Positions 8,185 to 17,949 of a DNA stretch of 64,000 bases are shown piece by piece. The translations under genes and the position numbers were made by a program. The number at the start of each line of letters is the position of its first letter. Position 1 is the first letter of the stretch. Below the pieces are notes generated by a model that did not search any database, was not told where the DNA came from, and was given only the letters and a program-made list of their open reading frames with translations. Source of the DNA: Ignavibacteriota bacterium (GTDB taxonomy: Bacteria > Bacteroidota > Ignavibacteria > UBA10030 > UBA6906); assembly GCA_016707525.1 (NCBI GenBank), contig JADJHP010000003.1, positions 372,001 to 436,000 of the forward strand, written 5' to 3'.

Positions 8185-10605
8185 TCAATCATCATCGTCA
8201 TCACCGGGGGTGACCGAAAGGAACGCCGCGCGGTTGATGGCGGGGAATGGCACGTGCGCGCCTTTCACCGCGAACCAGAGAACGCGGTTCAGATCGTCAT
8301 CCGGCGCGCGGTCTTCCATGGTGAAATCGAATTCCTCGCTCCGCCGCTGCCATTCATTCAGTGCCAGATTGATCTCGCCCAGGTCCACCCGGTTCGGCAC
8401 ATGGACAAAGGGAGACCGGTCCGGTTGCGCCGTGAAACAACGCCACATGGGAGTCGCCCCGGCATCGTATTGGGACATCGGGTCCAATCCCAGGATCAGT
8501 TCGATCGTGCGGAGGACGGATGAGGTGGTATACGGCGTATGATCCACGAAGTGCCGTTTCACCCGCCCACCCGCAACATAGGCCGTGCTCCGGTGCGCGT
8601 CCACATGGTCCGGTCCGTTCTGGGCATCATCTTCGACGATGAAGACGACGCTTTCATTCCAGATCGGGCTCTTGCTGAGATACTCCACGAACAACCCCAC
8701 GGCGAGATCATTGTCCGCCACCGCGGCGAACGGTGTTGCGCGCCCCCTCCGCAAACCCTCGGTGTGATCATTGATGAACCGGAGGGTATTGAACCGTGGG
8801 ACCCCACCCACAACGACGAGAGAATCGAACTCCCGCTTCCATTGCGCAAAGCGTGTCGTGTCGCGCACCGACTGGTCCCAACTCGTGAACGATGAACACA
8901 CGTGGCCTTCGAGCACCTTGATCCCCACCCGTGTACCATCCGTGAACTCTCCGTACGTGCGGTACGAGACGCCCTTCGCGCTGCACTGGTCCCAGATGAA
9001 CAGCTTGTTGTTCGCGATCCCCCGAGCACCTTCCGCATCGTAGCCGCCACCTCGCCCTCCATAGTTCGTCGGCCATGTCTTCTCGAGGTAATCGGTGGCA
9101 TACGCCCCCATGCTCCAGTTGTGTCCGTCCGCGCTCACTTCCCCATCCACGAAGAAATTATCCAGCAGCACGAACTCCCACGCCAACAAATGCTGGTTGG
9201 GGGTGATCCGTTCGCCGAACAGAACGAGGCTGGTGTCGCCGTTCCCTTCGGGCATATCACCGAGCACCTGGTCATAGGTCCGGTTCTCTTTGATGACGTA
9301 GAAGACGTGTGTGATCGGGGACGGATCGCCGACACGTTGAGGGACCGGATTCCCCGGCTCGCCCGCGGCGAGACGTTCATGCTCCTTCGTGTACGGAGTG
9401 TTCTGATAGACGGACCGGGAATACGCAGCGAGTTGTGCTTGATCCGGCATCGGGATGATGCTCAGTGCCCCTTTGAACAGCCCGCCGATGTATTGCACAC
9501 CGATCGGCCGCGTGGTATCCCCCTGCTGATACACCACCTTTTGCTGTCGCACGGCCGGATTCGGGCCGTACGGATTTGCCATGGAGGACAGCCCCTTCCC
9601 GTTCGCAACATACAGCACATCGCCGGCGATGCGTACCGATGTCGGATACCACCCCGTCGGGATGAACCCGAGACTCCGGCTCTTCCCCGGAGTTCGCACG
9701 TCGAACACCGCGAGGCAGTTATTGTCCGCGTTGGCGATATACAAGGTCTCCCCGTTCTCGCTCAGGGCCACGCTGTTCGTTGTCGATCCGCTCGGTGCGT
9801 TGGGATACAGGGCGGCGTTCAGCGCTTCGATCACCCGTCCGGCGGCGAGATCGATCACGGAGACACTGTTGTCGTTCGCATTTGCGACATACAGAAGGTC
9901 GCCGTCCGCGGAGAGGCACATATCGTTCGGATTGTCCCCCACCCGGATCGTTGCGAGCTCCCGCATATCCTTCGTAGAGAATTGCCGGACCACGTCCGCA
10001 CCCCAGCATGATGCAAACACTCTTGTGCGGTCACCGGAAAGCAGACAGGTATACCCCTCGCCACCGAGCGGAACTCTGTGCGCGACGCGCTTCGAGGCGA
10101 GGTCCACGGTATACAGCGCACTATCTTCCTTGGTCACGACGTACAGGCGTCCACCGTCTTCGTCCACAGCAAGCCCGGCCGGAGAAATGCGCCGGGGCCA
10201 GGGCGGGCCGAGGACAAGCGTATCGCGCATCGTGATCGTATCCTTCCCCACATCGTAGCGCAGGATCCAGTTGTCGTTCCCGCCCGATGCGTAGAGGGTC
10301 CTGTCGTCATCACCGAACGCAAGGCCAAACCAGGCCTTCGGGATGGGTACCGTCGCCACGATGCGCCCGGCCTTCAGGTTGACCAGTTGCAGCGAGTGCC
10401 GGCTCTGACCGTTGTTCGTCACGGCCAGCAGTGTCTTTCCGTGGGAGATGGCGCAATTCAACGGAAGGTCGCCCAGCGTAAGCTGCGTGCCCGCGGGGGT
10501 GAGGCTCCAGCCATTGGGCAGAGTGATTCGCGCGGTGGACGTTTGTGGGTGCGCAGGCGAGGCCACGAGCAACACGACAGCAAAGCACAACCAGGGAAGG
10601 CGCAT
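8185..10605 (-). CDS. YncE-type beta-propeller fused to phosphoesterase (alkaline phosphatase superfamily)
   Basis: An 806-residue exported protein. The start at 10605 gives a signal peptide (MRLPWLCFAVVLLVASPAHPQ) and has GGAG upstream; a longer frame reaching 10731 runs through an intergenic repeat and is not credible. The N-terminal half (about residues 40-420) has YVTN-like repeats, for example 'LYVANANDNSVSVIDLAAG' and 'LYIANADNNCLAVFDV'. The C-terminal half is a phosphoesterase domain with 'VFYVIKENRTYDQVLGDM', 'ADGHNWSMGAY' and 'VVFIVEDDAQNGPDHVDAH', matching the phospholipase-C-like phosphoesterase family. It probably acts in the periplasm or at the cell surface on a phosphate ester or is a binding protein of that fold. 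Confidence 0.87.
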   Translation of the reverse strand: MRLPWLCFAVVLLVASPAHPQTSTARITLPNGWSLTPAGTQLTLGDLPLNCAISHGKTLLAVTNNGQSRHSLQLVNLKAGRIVATVPIPKAWFGLAFGDDDRTLYASGGNDNWILRYDVGKDTITMRDTLVLGPPWPRRISPAGLAVDEDGGRLYVVTKEDSALYTVDLASKRVAHRVPLGGEGYTCLLSGDRTRVFASCWGADVVRQFSTKDMRELATIRVGDNPNDMCLSADGDLLYVANANDNSVSVIDLAAGRVIEALNAALYPNAPSGSTTNSVALSENGETLYIANADNNCLAVFDVRTPGKSRSLGFIPTGWYPTSVRIAGDVLYVANGKGLSSMANPYGPNPAVRQQKVVYQQGDTTRPIGVQYIGGLFKGALSIIPMPDQAQLAAYSRSVYQNTPYTKEHERLAAGEPGNPVPQRVGDPSPITHVFYVIKENRTYDQVLGDMPEGNGDTSLVLFGERITPNQHLLAWEFVLLDNFFVDGEVSADGHNWSMGAYATDYLEKTWPTNYGGRGGGYDAEGARGIANNKLFIWDQCSAKGVSYRTYGEFTDGTRVGIKVLEGHVCSSFTSWDQSVRDTTRFAQWKREFDSLVVVGGVPRFNTLRFINDHTEGLRRGRATPFAAVADNDLAVGLFVEYLSKSPIWNESVVFIVEDDAQNGPDHVDAHRSTAYVAGGRVKRHFVDHTPYTTSSVLRTIELILGLDPMSQYDAGATPMWRCFTAQPDRSPFVHVPNRVDLGEINLALNEWQRRSEEFDFTMEDRAPDDDLNRVLWFAVKGAHVPFPAINRAAFLSVTPGDDDDD

Positions 10606-10651
10606 CGTGGATGGCTCCAGGTAATGAAGACAGTCCTTGTCGGAGATCAGG

Positions 10652-10740
10652 CCTCCCGCCACTACCCTAGCGTTCCCCGGTCTTCTCCGATGATCGGACA
10701 CTGTTCGGACACCGGAATGTCTCAGTGCCACTCTTGACGA
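10652..10740. repeat. Interspersed intergenic repeat, copy 2
   Basis: Second copy of the element at 6853-6940, in the same orientation. The hairpin is degraded here to TCCGA-TGA-TCGGA, but 'CCCGCCACT.CCCT', 'CGATGATCGG' and 'CGGAATGTCTCAGTGCCACT' are kept. It lies just upstream of the propeller-phosphoesterase gene and about 70 bp from a truncated lipoprotein copy. A still weaker resemblance is seen around 15360-15410. Confidence 0.68.
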
Positions 10741-10811
10741 GACAATATACCATTGACGCCTTCCTCTGTCAAGGTTCCATCGGACGGCTCTTCACCATTG
10801 TGTTGCGACGT

Positions 10812-10934
10812 TCACAACTTGAAGCGTGCCGCCAGATCGTTGTCCACAAGAACTGTCGTTGCCCAGCCAGGGCCGTATATCCCCAGGATCCCGGCATTGT
10901 ACACCGCGAGGAAATGCACCTCGTGTCCGCGCTT
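10812..10934 (-). pseudogene. 3'-terminal remnant of a duplicated lipoprotein gene
   Basis: Reading the minus strand into the stop at 10812-10814 gives 39 residues, starting 'RGHEVHFLAVYN' and ending 'LVDNDLAARFKL', of which about 31 match the C-terminus of the lipoprotein at 3720-4067. Upstream of the Arg codon the match stops abruptly and the stop codon of the next gene follows at 10958. There is no start, signal peptide or ribosome site, so this is a truncated copy and not an expressed gene. The conserved positions include synonymous changes, so the copy may have been intact for some time before it was cut. Confidence 0.85.
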
Positions 10935-10957
10935 GTGCTCCTTTCGGGAGCCGTGCG

Positions 10958-12025
10958 CTAGGCGCCAGCCACCTCGCGCCTTCTGATCTCTTTCGCGGCC
11001 TCGATCATGGCCAGGTAGTTCTCGACAGGGATGTACTCCGGGATCGAGTTGCCTGAGCCCAGGCCATACCCTTGCGTTCTCGCGCGGAATTGCCTTCCCC
11101 TCTCCAGGACAGTTTCAAAGACCGTCTGGGGTGTCTCCAGAACCAGCAGGTTCAGGTCGAATCCTCCGAACAGCCCGATCCGATCGCCGTACTTCTCGAC
11201 CCACCGGTCGAACGGAGCGATCTGGTCCTCATTGGAATGTTTGGCGTCGATGCCCAGACCTATGATGTCCTCCATCACGGGGAAGATGCATCCGCACGAA
11301 TGGAGGAGGAATCTCTTCCCGGAGCGGTGCACGAGATCGATCACCCTTGTATATTGAGGGAGGATGTGCCGCCTGATGGTTTCGGGAGCAAGCATCGTCC
11401 CCGTCTTGTAGCCCAGATCGTCCCCCATCCTGAAGAAGACGAAGAGGTCGGCGTACTTCTCCGCGACGCCCGTCCACAGCGTCACCCAGAGATCACCGAT
11501 CCGCAGGAAGAGGTCCCGGAAGAGCTCGGGGTCCTCATACTGCATGATACACAGATGCTCGAAGCCGACCAGATCCTGGCTTCCTTCGAAGATGCCGTAG
11601 CCGCAGCCTCCGTACGCCTTCATTCCCGGGGGGAGGACGTTGCGGATCGCCTCAAAGTGCGGCCCGTAGATCTGCCAGAAACGCGTTGGAATTTCATTCC
11701 ACGGGTAGCGGTCGAAGTCCTCCCGTGTCTGGATCGGCCCGGCCATCCCTCCCATGATCGCACCGTGCCCGGGCAGGATGTCGCAGATCGCCGCCTCGTA
11801 GTCGAAGGCGTCGTACGTCATCTCCTTCCAGAACCCGATGATCTGCGTGTAGTAGTGCGCAAGGTCAGCCGGACGTGTGCCCGGGGACCCGATCTGACGG
11901 GCCACCACCTTCTCGATGAACGGCCTGTCGATGTGGTGCTCGTAGAGAGGCAGCCTCTCCGGACGCTGGTTATGCAGGACCCGCTCCAGGTGGCGATAGT
12001 CCGGATGAAAATCGGCTGCAGGCAT
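10958..12025 (-). CDS. Uroporphyrinogen decarboxylase-like protein, second paralog
   Basis: A 355-residue member of the URO-D/methyltransferase superfamily with 'VLHNQRPERLPLYEHH' at the N-terminus, 'YGGCGYGIFEGSQDLVGFE' mid-protein and 'RFLLHSCGCIFPVMEDII' in the C-terminal barrel, where the 'HSCG' resembles the Zn-binding His/Cys of MtaA-like enzymes. It is only distantly similar to the paralog at 6980-8095. It is transcribed away from the amino-acid transporter genes. The stop falls only 24 bp before the lipoprotein remnant. Function and substrate are unknown; a methyl-transfer or decarboxylation role is inference from the fold. Confidence 0.77.
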   Translation of the reverse strand: MPAADFHPDYRHLERVLHNQRPERLPLYEHHIDRPFIEKVVARQIGSPGTRPADLAHYYTQIIGFWKEMTYDAFDYEAAICDILPGHGAIMGGMAGPIQTREDFDRYPWNEIPTRFWQIYGPHFEAIRNVLPPGMKAYGGCGYGIFEGSQDLVGFEHLCIMQYEDPELFRDLFLRIGDLWVTLWTGVAEKYADLFVFFRMGDDLGYKTGTMLAPETIRRHILPQYTRVIDLVHRSGKRFLLHSCGCIFPVMEDIIGLGIDAKHSNEDQIAPFDRWVEKYGDRIGLFGGFDLNLLVLETPQTVFETVLERGRQFRARTQGYGLGSGNSIPEYIPVENYLAMIEAAKEIRRREVAGA

Positions 12026-12199
12026 GCTCGTACCCCTCCGTTCGTCCTACTCCAGCAGCAGGGACAGTGGTTGATATGGCAGAAGATGCACGATCACTCT
12101 CCCCTCATGGATCGCGTAAACCCTTCCGCCCGTGGTACGACTCTCCTATGATACAAAATTCTGTCTCACGAATATAGTCCGGGGGGGGAGGGTTCTTCA

Positions 12200-12228
12200 T
12201 TGATTCTCGGACGTGAAATCTGTATACT
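12200..12228 (+). promoter_or_regulatory. Promoter of the NSS transporter gene
   Basis: TTGATT (12200-12205) and TATACT (12223-12228) are separated by exactly 17 bases, a good sigma-70-type pair, ending about 40 bp before the ATG at 12270. Confidence 0.5.
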
Positions 12229-12269
12229 CAACGATACTTCATGCGTTTCCAACCTGCTGGGAGCTTCGA

Positions 12270-13610
12270 ATGGAACAGAGTACACGGGGCGCCTGGACGT
12301 CCAGGACCGGCTTCATCCTCGCCGCCGCGGGATCGGCGATCGGGCTGGGCAACATCTGGCGGTTTCCGTATGTGACCGGCATGCAGGGCGGCGCTGCCTT
12401 CGTTGCCGTCTACCTCGCGTGCGTCTTCGCGATCGGGGTCCCCGTGTTGATCGCGGAGCTGACGCTCGGACGCCACACGGCCCTGAATCCCGTCGGTGCG
12501 ATCCGCGCGATCACGACATCCCGGTTCTGGCCGCTCGTCGGCTATCTGGGCGTCATCACCGGCGCGGCGATCCTCTCTTATTATGCGGTAATCGCCGGTT
12601 GGACCGTCGGCTACATTTTCCGCACGATCGCCCATTCCAGCTCGAGCTTTGGCTCATTCGTCGCGGACCCGGCCATTGAGATCGGAAATTTCGCGTTGTT
12701 CCTCCTGCTGACGGCGGGGGTGGTCGTCGGCGGTGTCGAACGCGGCATCGAGCGGTGGTCAAAGATCCTGATGCCTTTGCTCTTCCTCATCCTTCTCGGG
12801 TTGATCGCATTCGCGCTGACGCTTGAAGGCGCTTCGAAGGGCGTGGAGTTCTACCTCAAGCCTGATTTCAGCAAGATCACCGGATCGACCGTCCTCGCCG
12901 CACTCGGACAGGCGTTCTTCTCGCTGAGCCTGGGGATGGGGGCGATGATCACGTACGGGAGCTACATCTCCAAGCGGGAGAATCTTGCCATTTCCGCGGC
13001 GAGCGTTGCACTGGCCGACACGCTGATCGCCGTCCTTGCCGGGCTGGTGGTGTTTCCCGCGCTCTTTTCGGTCGGACAGGAACCGACACAGGGCCCGAGT
13101 CTCGTGTTCAATGTTCTTCCGCGCATCTTCGAGATGATGCCCGGCGGAACGATCGTCGGTGTCTTCTTCTTCATTCTTCTGGCGATCGCTGCGCTCACGT
13201 CCACGGTCTCGTTACTCGAAGTGCCCGTCGCGTTCCTCGTCGATCAGAAGAAATGGTCCCGGAAGAAGGCCGTCGCGATCGTCACGTCCATCGTCTTTGT
13301 GATCGGCCTGCCGAGTGCCCTTTCGCAGGGAACGGTTCCCGCATTGAGTTCCATCGACTGGTTCGGCGGACGTGACTTCCTCGGCGTCATGGACTTCGTC
13401 TTCGGCAACCTCTCTCTGACCTTCGGCGGATTGCTCCTTGCGATCCTCGTCGGATGGATATGGGGAACGCGGAAGGCCGCGGAGGAACTCCAGCTTGGCG
13501 CGGGTCCGCGCTACTCGGCGCTCATCCCCGGCTGGTCGTTCATGCTTCGCTTCGTGTGTCCCCTGATCATCGCCGCCGTGCTTCTGAACCTTACCGGCAT
13601 CTTTGAATAA
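12270..13610 (+). CDS. Sodium-dependent amino-acid transporter (NSS/SNF family)
   Basis: A 446-residue inner-membrane protein of the neurotransmitter:sodium symporter family. The family signature 'AAGSAIGLGNIWRFPYV' is present at about residues 18-34, with the unwound first helix that binds Na+ and substrate in LeuT-like proteins. About 11 hydrophobic segments follow. The ATG at 12270 is chosen because 'TSRTGFILAAAGSA' is the usual beginning of these proteins and GGGA lies upstream; the frame extends further upstream without matching the family. The next gene, an AGCS-type alanine/glycine symporter, starts 29 bp downstream, so the two likely form an operon for amino-acid uptake. Confidence 0.92.
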   Translation: MEQSTRGAWTSRTGFILAAAGSAIGLGNIWRFPYVTGMQGGAAFVAVYLACVFAIGVPVLIAELTLGRHTALNPVGAIRAITTSRFWPLVGYLGVITGAAILSYYAVIAGWTVGYIFRTIAHSSSSFGSFVADPAIEIGNFALFLLLTAGVVVGGVERGIERWSKILMPLLFLILLGLIAFALTLEGASKGVEFYLKPDFSKITGSTVLAALGQAFFSLSLGMGAMITYGSYISKRENLAISAASVALADTLIAVLAGLVVFPALFSVGQEPTQGPSLVFNVLPRIFEMMPGGTIVGVFFFILLAIAALTSTVSLLEVPVAFLVDQKKWSRKKAVAIVTSIVFVIGLPSALSQGTVPALSSIDWFGGRDFLGVMDFVFGNLSLTFGGLLLAILVGWIWGTRKAAEELQLGAGPRYSALIPGWSFMLRFVCPLIIAAVLLNLTGIFE

Positions 13611-13639
13611 TTGATCCTTCACCGACCCGGAGACACCAG

Positions 13640-15063
13640 ATGACTGAGTTCCTTGATCTGCTTCTGCACTATTCGACGATCGGCGCCGACAACATCTGGT
13701 GGCCGGTCGTGATCCTCCTGCTCGCCGGTACGGGCATCTATCTCTCGTTCCAGACCGGCTTCATTCAGATCCGCCGGCTGGGTCTGGCGTTCAAGCTGAT
13801 GTTCCGGGGGAGGGACAAGGAAGAGATGGAAGGACGGACGGGAGATATCACGCCGTTCCAGGCGTTGATGACGGCGCTGGCGGCGACGGTCGGTAATGGG
13901 AACATCGCGGGTGTGGCCACAGCAATAGCGAGCGGAGGGCCGGGCGCTCCGTTCTGGATGTGGATGACGGCGGTCTTCGGGATGGCCACGAAGTATGCAG
14001 AAGGCATGCTGGGCCTCCACTTCCGGGTGAGAAACGAAGACGGGACGTACAGCGGTGGCGCGATGTACTATCTGCGCGATGGCATCCGCTGGAAGGCATT
14101 TGGCAAGTTCCTCGCGCTCTGGTTCTCGATCGCCGTGATCGTCATGGCGACCTTCGGGAGCGGGAACATGGCGCAGTCCAATTCGATCGCGCTTGCGCTC
14201 AACAGCGATTTCGGGATCCCGTTCATCGGGACCGGGATCGGACTTGCGATCCTGGTGGGCATCGTGATCATTGGCGGTGTCAAACGCATCGCTGCGGTCG
14301 CAGAGCGCCTTGTCCCGGGGATGATCGTTCTCTATATGGGTGCGGGCATGTATGTGATCCTCACCAATGTGCTTGTCATCCCGGATATCATCATGATCGT
14401 ACTCCGTTCTGCGCTGACGAACGAAGCGATGGTCGGCGGATTCCTCGGGCACACGGTGAAGGAAGCCATCCGCTACGGCGTGGCGCGCGGGACGCTCTCG
14501 AACGAATCGGGCATCGGGTCGTGCTCCATCCCGGCCGCTGCCGCGAAGGGAAATGAATCGGCCGCGCAGGGCATGGTCGCTATGATGGGGACTTTCATCG
14601 ATACGATCATCGTCTGCAGCATGACGACCTTCGTCATTCTTGCATCCGATCTTCATCCGCACACGACCGGACTGACGAGCACCGAATTGACGAAGAGCGC
14701 ATTCGCCGTTGGTCTCGGTAGTGATCTGGGGGGATGGATCGTCAGCGTGAGCAGCTTCCTCTTCGGCTACACGACCTTGATCGGGTGGTCGTATTACGGC
14801 GAACAGGGGGCACGCTACATGTGGGGCATCAGGAGCGTGATGCCCTACCGGTACATCTTCTGCGTCTTTGTCTTCTTTGGCGCCGTCCTCTGCAAGGGCA
14901 GCATCTACAGATCGTCTGGAATATGGGGGACATCGGCAACGCGCTCATGGCCGTTCCGAATCTCATCGGACTGCTGTTGCTGGGGGGGCTTGTACGGAAA
15001 GTCACGAAGGACTATCTCCACCGGTGGGACACCGGGGCGATCAAAAGGCCGTTTGGAGACTGA
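13640..15063 (+). CDS. Sodium:alanine/glycine symporter (AGCS family), frameshifted near its 3' end
   Basis: Membrane transporter of the AGCS family, with 'TALAATVGNGNIAGVATAI' and 'ESGIGSCSIPAAAAKGNE' as clear family blocks. Up to codon 422 the frame beginning at 13640 is correct. From about 14905 family sequence continues in another frame ('LQIVWNMGDIGNALM ... LLLLGGLVRKVTKDYL') to a stop at 15061-15063, while the original frame runs into nonsense until 15130. A single missing base at ATC|TAC (14903-14908) restores 'SILQIVWNM', in line with the family. So the gene is either inactivated by a one-base deletion or hit by an assembly error. It follows the NSS transporter in the same operon. Confidence 0.85.
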
Positions 15064-16048
15064 GCAGTCAACCGGTGAGCGGGAGGATCCGGAGCGAGAC
15101 CGGGGGAAGGGTCATGGGCATATCGACTGACCGGGGGAGCGCGGACCTCACGTGTCCAAAGGGGTGTAGAATGGGCACGCTTTCGACATACTGACGATCC
15201 GGCGGATCATAACCCATTGAAAAATTGGCGCTTACGATGGATTTGCGGAGAGCGAGGGATTCGAAGTGAGATGAAAGCACGTCTCAGCCTATTGCAATAG
15301 CAATTGGCTTTCCCGAAGTCTTCTTCAAAATACGAATCTTCCGGAGGAGATCCTCATAGCCTTCCCGCCATCCCCTGCGCTATCCTGCAAATGGGCCACG
15401 ATCGGACACGATGCGCCGCTGGCAGCGCGGCCTGAAGGGAAGATAGCTCTCCGCACGTTCAGAGCCACAGCACTTCATATTGGGCTCTCTTCCAGTCCGT
15501 CAGCACGGCGAGCTGGCCGAGTTGTACTTCCTGAGGCGAGACCTCCGGTCGATGTCCTCTTGTGACGGGTAAAGGGCGTTTGATCCCCACCTTTCTTCCA
15601 GGGTCTTCCTCCGGGCACTCGGTCCACGCTCCGACACGGTTGTCTCGTCGAAGCTGAGATACTTCGCCACCGGGCGGCGGTCACGATCGCCGGTCACCCT
15701 TACCAGTGGAGTTGTTCCCTATCGGTTTCGCATCCGGCTCCGATCACAACAGGTCTACGGCACGAAGGACTGGCGCCAGATGTGGATCCGCCAAATCACT
15801 TGACAAGCCTCGTCGGGGGTCGCCATTCTATGTCCCCTTCCCGAAAGCGACAGTGTCGGATGGTGATAGACTGACGTCTCGTCCGCATTATAGGAAGAAG
15901 CAGCGATCTCAATTGGCCGTTGCTTTTTCCACCGTGATATCAGATCACTGCAATGGTGCCTCCTCGCAATTCTCCAGGACTCCCAATGCCCCCGAGACAT
16001 CTAGGGTCGGGAGACCCAGTAGATTCTCGGGGAAAGGCGCGCCCGCAC
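15064..16048. other. 985-bp region without a recognisable gene
   Basis: Both strands were read. Only short open frames occur (at most about 117 codons) with no start context, signal peptide or known motif. Composition is slightly less GC-rich than in the neighbours. A weak resemblance to the interspersed repeat of 6853/10652 is seen near 15360-15410. It lies between two damaged genes and could be a decayed insertion, but nothing specific supports that. Confidence 0.55.
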
Positions 16049-17949
16049 CTATTTCATGAGGGCCATTCTACGCGTACCATCACCTCCAGACGAACGATGC
16101 GTCGAGCCGTCAAATCCGCCTCCTGATCGCAAGACCGAGGCGTATCCCTGCCCAACAGGTCATGCACGCGGATCACTGCCCTGCCTCCATGGGAAGCGCA
16201 AACGTGAGCGTGGTTGAAGGATTGAATGGATTGGGATAATTCTGCTCCAATCGCATGCGGTCCGGAAAATCTGCATGAGCGCCATCGCCGGCGTCCGCAA
16301 TGAATCGCCTGAACGTCACAGCGAAATCACCACCCACATGCGCCGGAATGTGCAGACTGTTGCCACCCGTCCACCACGCCCATGGGACACCATCCAGTGT
16401 CACTTTCAGGACCTGAGTCTGGATACTCACCGGCGATACAATGATGACACGGTCATGAGCGACAGGATCGAAAGGCATAATGCAACGTCGCTTGATCGTT
16501 CTGCAGCAGCAAATGCCCGTAGAGGTAGATGTAATATCCCAATTCGATGGAATGATACGCCGCTTTCCCGCTGCTCCCCTTGTTCGTGTCCCAGATCTGC
16601 CCGCCATACTTCGTGCGGTTCTCATACACATCGCCGTAGACGTGGTCCACGAAATGGGTCATGTAGAAGTTCAGGGTCTTGTCGGCCATTTGCAGATACA
16701 CCGGATCGGCCGCGTACAGCATCAGTCCAGCGGTCACCGCCTGCTCCATCTGCCACCATGCCTTTGCGGTGTCCGCCTGCCCCCACATCAGCATCTGCCC
16801 CGTCACCCGATCATAATCCTTGTATGGTCCCCCGTTCTGCTGGTCGTACCCCTGCTGTAACACCAACTCTACCAGTCGCTTCGCGACTGCCAGGCGCCCA
16901 TTATCCGGCCAGATCGGCTGCATCCGCGCCAAACACCATGCCGTCTTGAGCACATGCCCCATGATCGTCATGGTGTTCCCCGGATCCGGGTTCCAGTCAG
17001 CGTCATACCCTTCCACAAACCCCGCGGCCTGCGTCGCCGCCGATGCCGCTAAGCGATCGACCATATTGTCCGCCAGGGCCTCGAGACGTTGTTGATGGAC
17101 GTAGGAGCCTGTCATGAGGTAGAGCGAGAGCATATGCGTTGTCACGGCATCAACCGTTGCGTTGAAGCTCTTCCCCGAGGGCTGCGTCCCATCCGCATGG
17201 GTATTGTCGTAATAGCCAAAGGAACCCGGACGCGCATCCCAGAAACGCGCCTCCATGTGCGCGAGACTCCGGTTCAGCATCGCACGGTCCAGACTGTCAT
17301 CTGTCACTTCCACGGATGCGGTGATGCCAAGCATCGCATAGTGCTGATTGTATGCGGTCTTGTTCGCCGTGGGGTTCGAGGCCACGCCGGCAGCATTCAC
17401 TTCGGTGTACCACCCGCCATACCGTGCATCCCAACCCGACCGATGCAGAAAATCGAGAGCCCGCCGGGCATAGGTCAGATACTCCCGCTTTCCCGTCATC
17501 TGATAGGCACGTAGAAAACCGTACGCGTCCCTCGACTGATTCAGCGGGTTCTTCCCGGTCCCCCAGGAGCGGATCAGATTCCCCGTCCGGTCGATGTTCA
17601 TATAGAAGCCGCCCTGCACGGAATCATACGCCTTCATCCAGAACCGGGCACAGCTATCGACGTACCCGATGGCAAGATCGGGATCGTTGAGGTACGGAGA
17701 AGTCACGGTTTGCGCTCTCAGCGGGAAGGCAGAGACGCCGGCAACGATCAGCAGAAAGACACAGCGTACCCGTGCGCGGGGCGATATCGTGCCTGGCGGA
17801 GCGAAGGTCCCTTTCAGATGGCGCAACCGTGGCAGGCTCACGGTCGCCGGGGCGAAGTCAACTGCGTAGGCGATCACTTCTCTCTCCTCGCCGTCCGGAG
17901 GAGAACAGGAACCGGGTGCGCCCACCGTCACCCGAACCTCCGGCTTCAC
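16049..17949 (-). pseudogene. Exported N-acylglucosamine 2-epimerase-like protein with decayed T9SS tail
   Basis: The frame from 17949 encodes an (alpha/alpha)6-barrel protein of the AGE/cellobiose-epimerase family ('RDAYGFLRAYQMTGKREYLT', 'YNQHYAMLGITA', 'GHVLKTAWCLARM', 'GGPYKDYDRVTG'). After 'QATLHYAF' (about 16478) the frame is lost: an extra T in TTT shifts it, and the continuation 'DPVAHDRVIIVSPVS' lies in another frame. That frame leads to 'RLEQNYPNPFNPSTTLTF' and stops at 16173, yet sorting-domain remnants continue in other frames ('VIRVHDLLGR', then 'TRRMALMK' with a stop at 16049-16051), with short internal losses. A hydrophobic signal (FLLIVAGVSAFPLRAQ) lies about 60 codons inside the frame but has no good start codon, so the 5' end is also doubtful. 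Confidence 0.8.

Noticed and set aside
14890..14920. Programmed -1 frameshift in the AGCS gene
   Set aside because: No slippery heptamer of the X XXY YYZ type and no clear stimulatory hairpin; a missing base explains it more simply.
13640..15130. Full 496-codon reading of the AGCS gene
   Set aside because: The last 75 or so codons have no membrane character, while the other frame continues the family sequence to 15063.
15500..16000. Short minus-strand open frames (66 and 82 codons) that might be transposase pieces
   Set aside because: No DDE or HUH motif, no inverted repeats at the edges, no start context; similarity was only suggestive.
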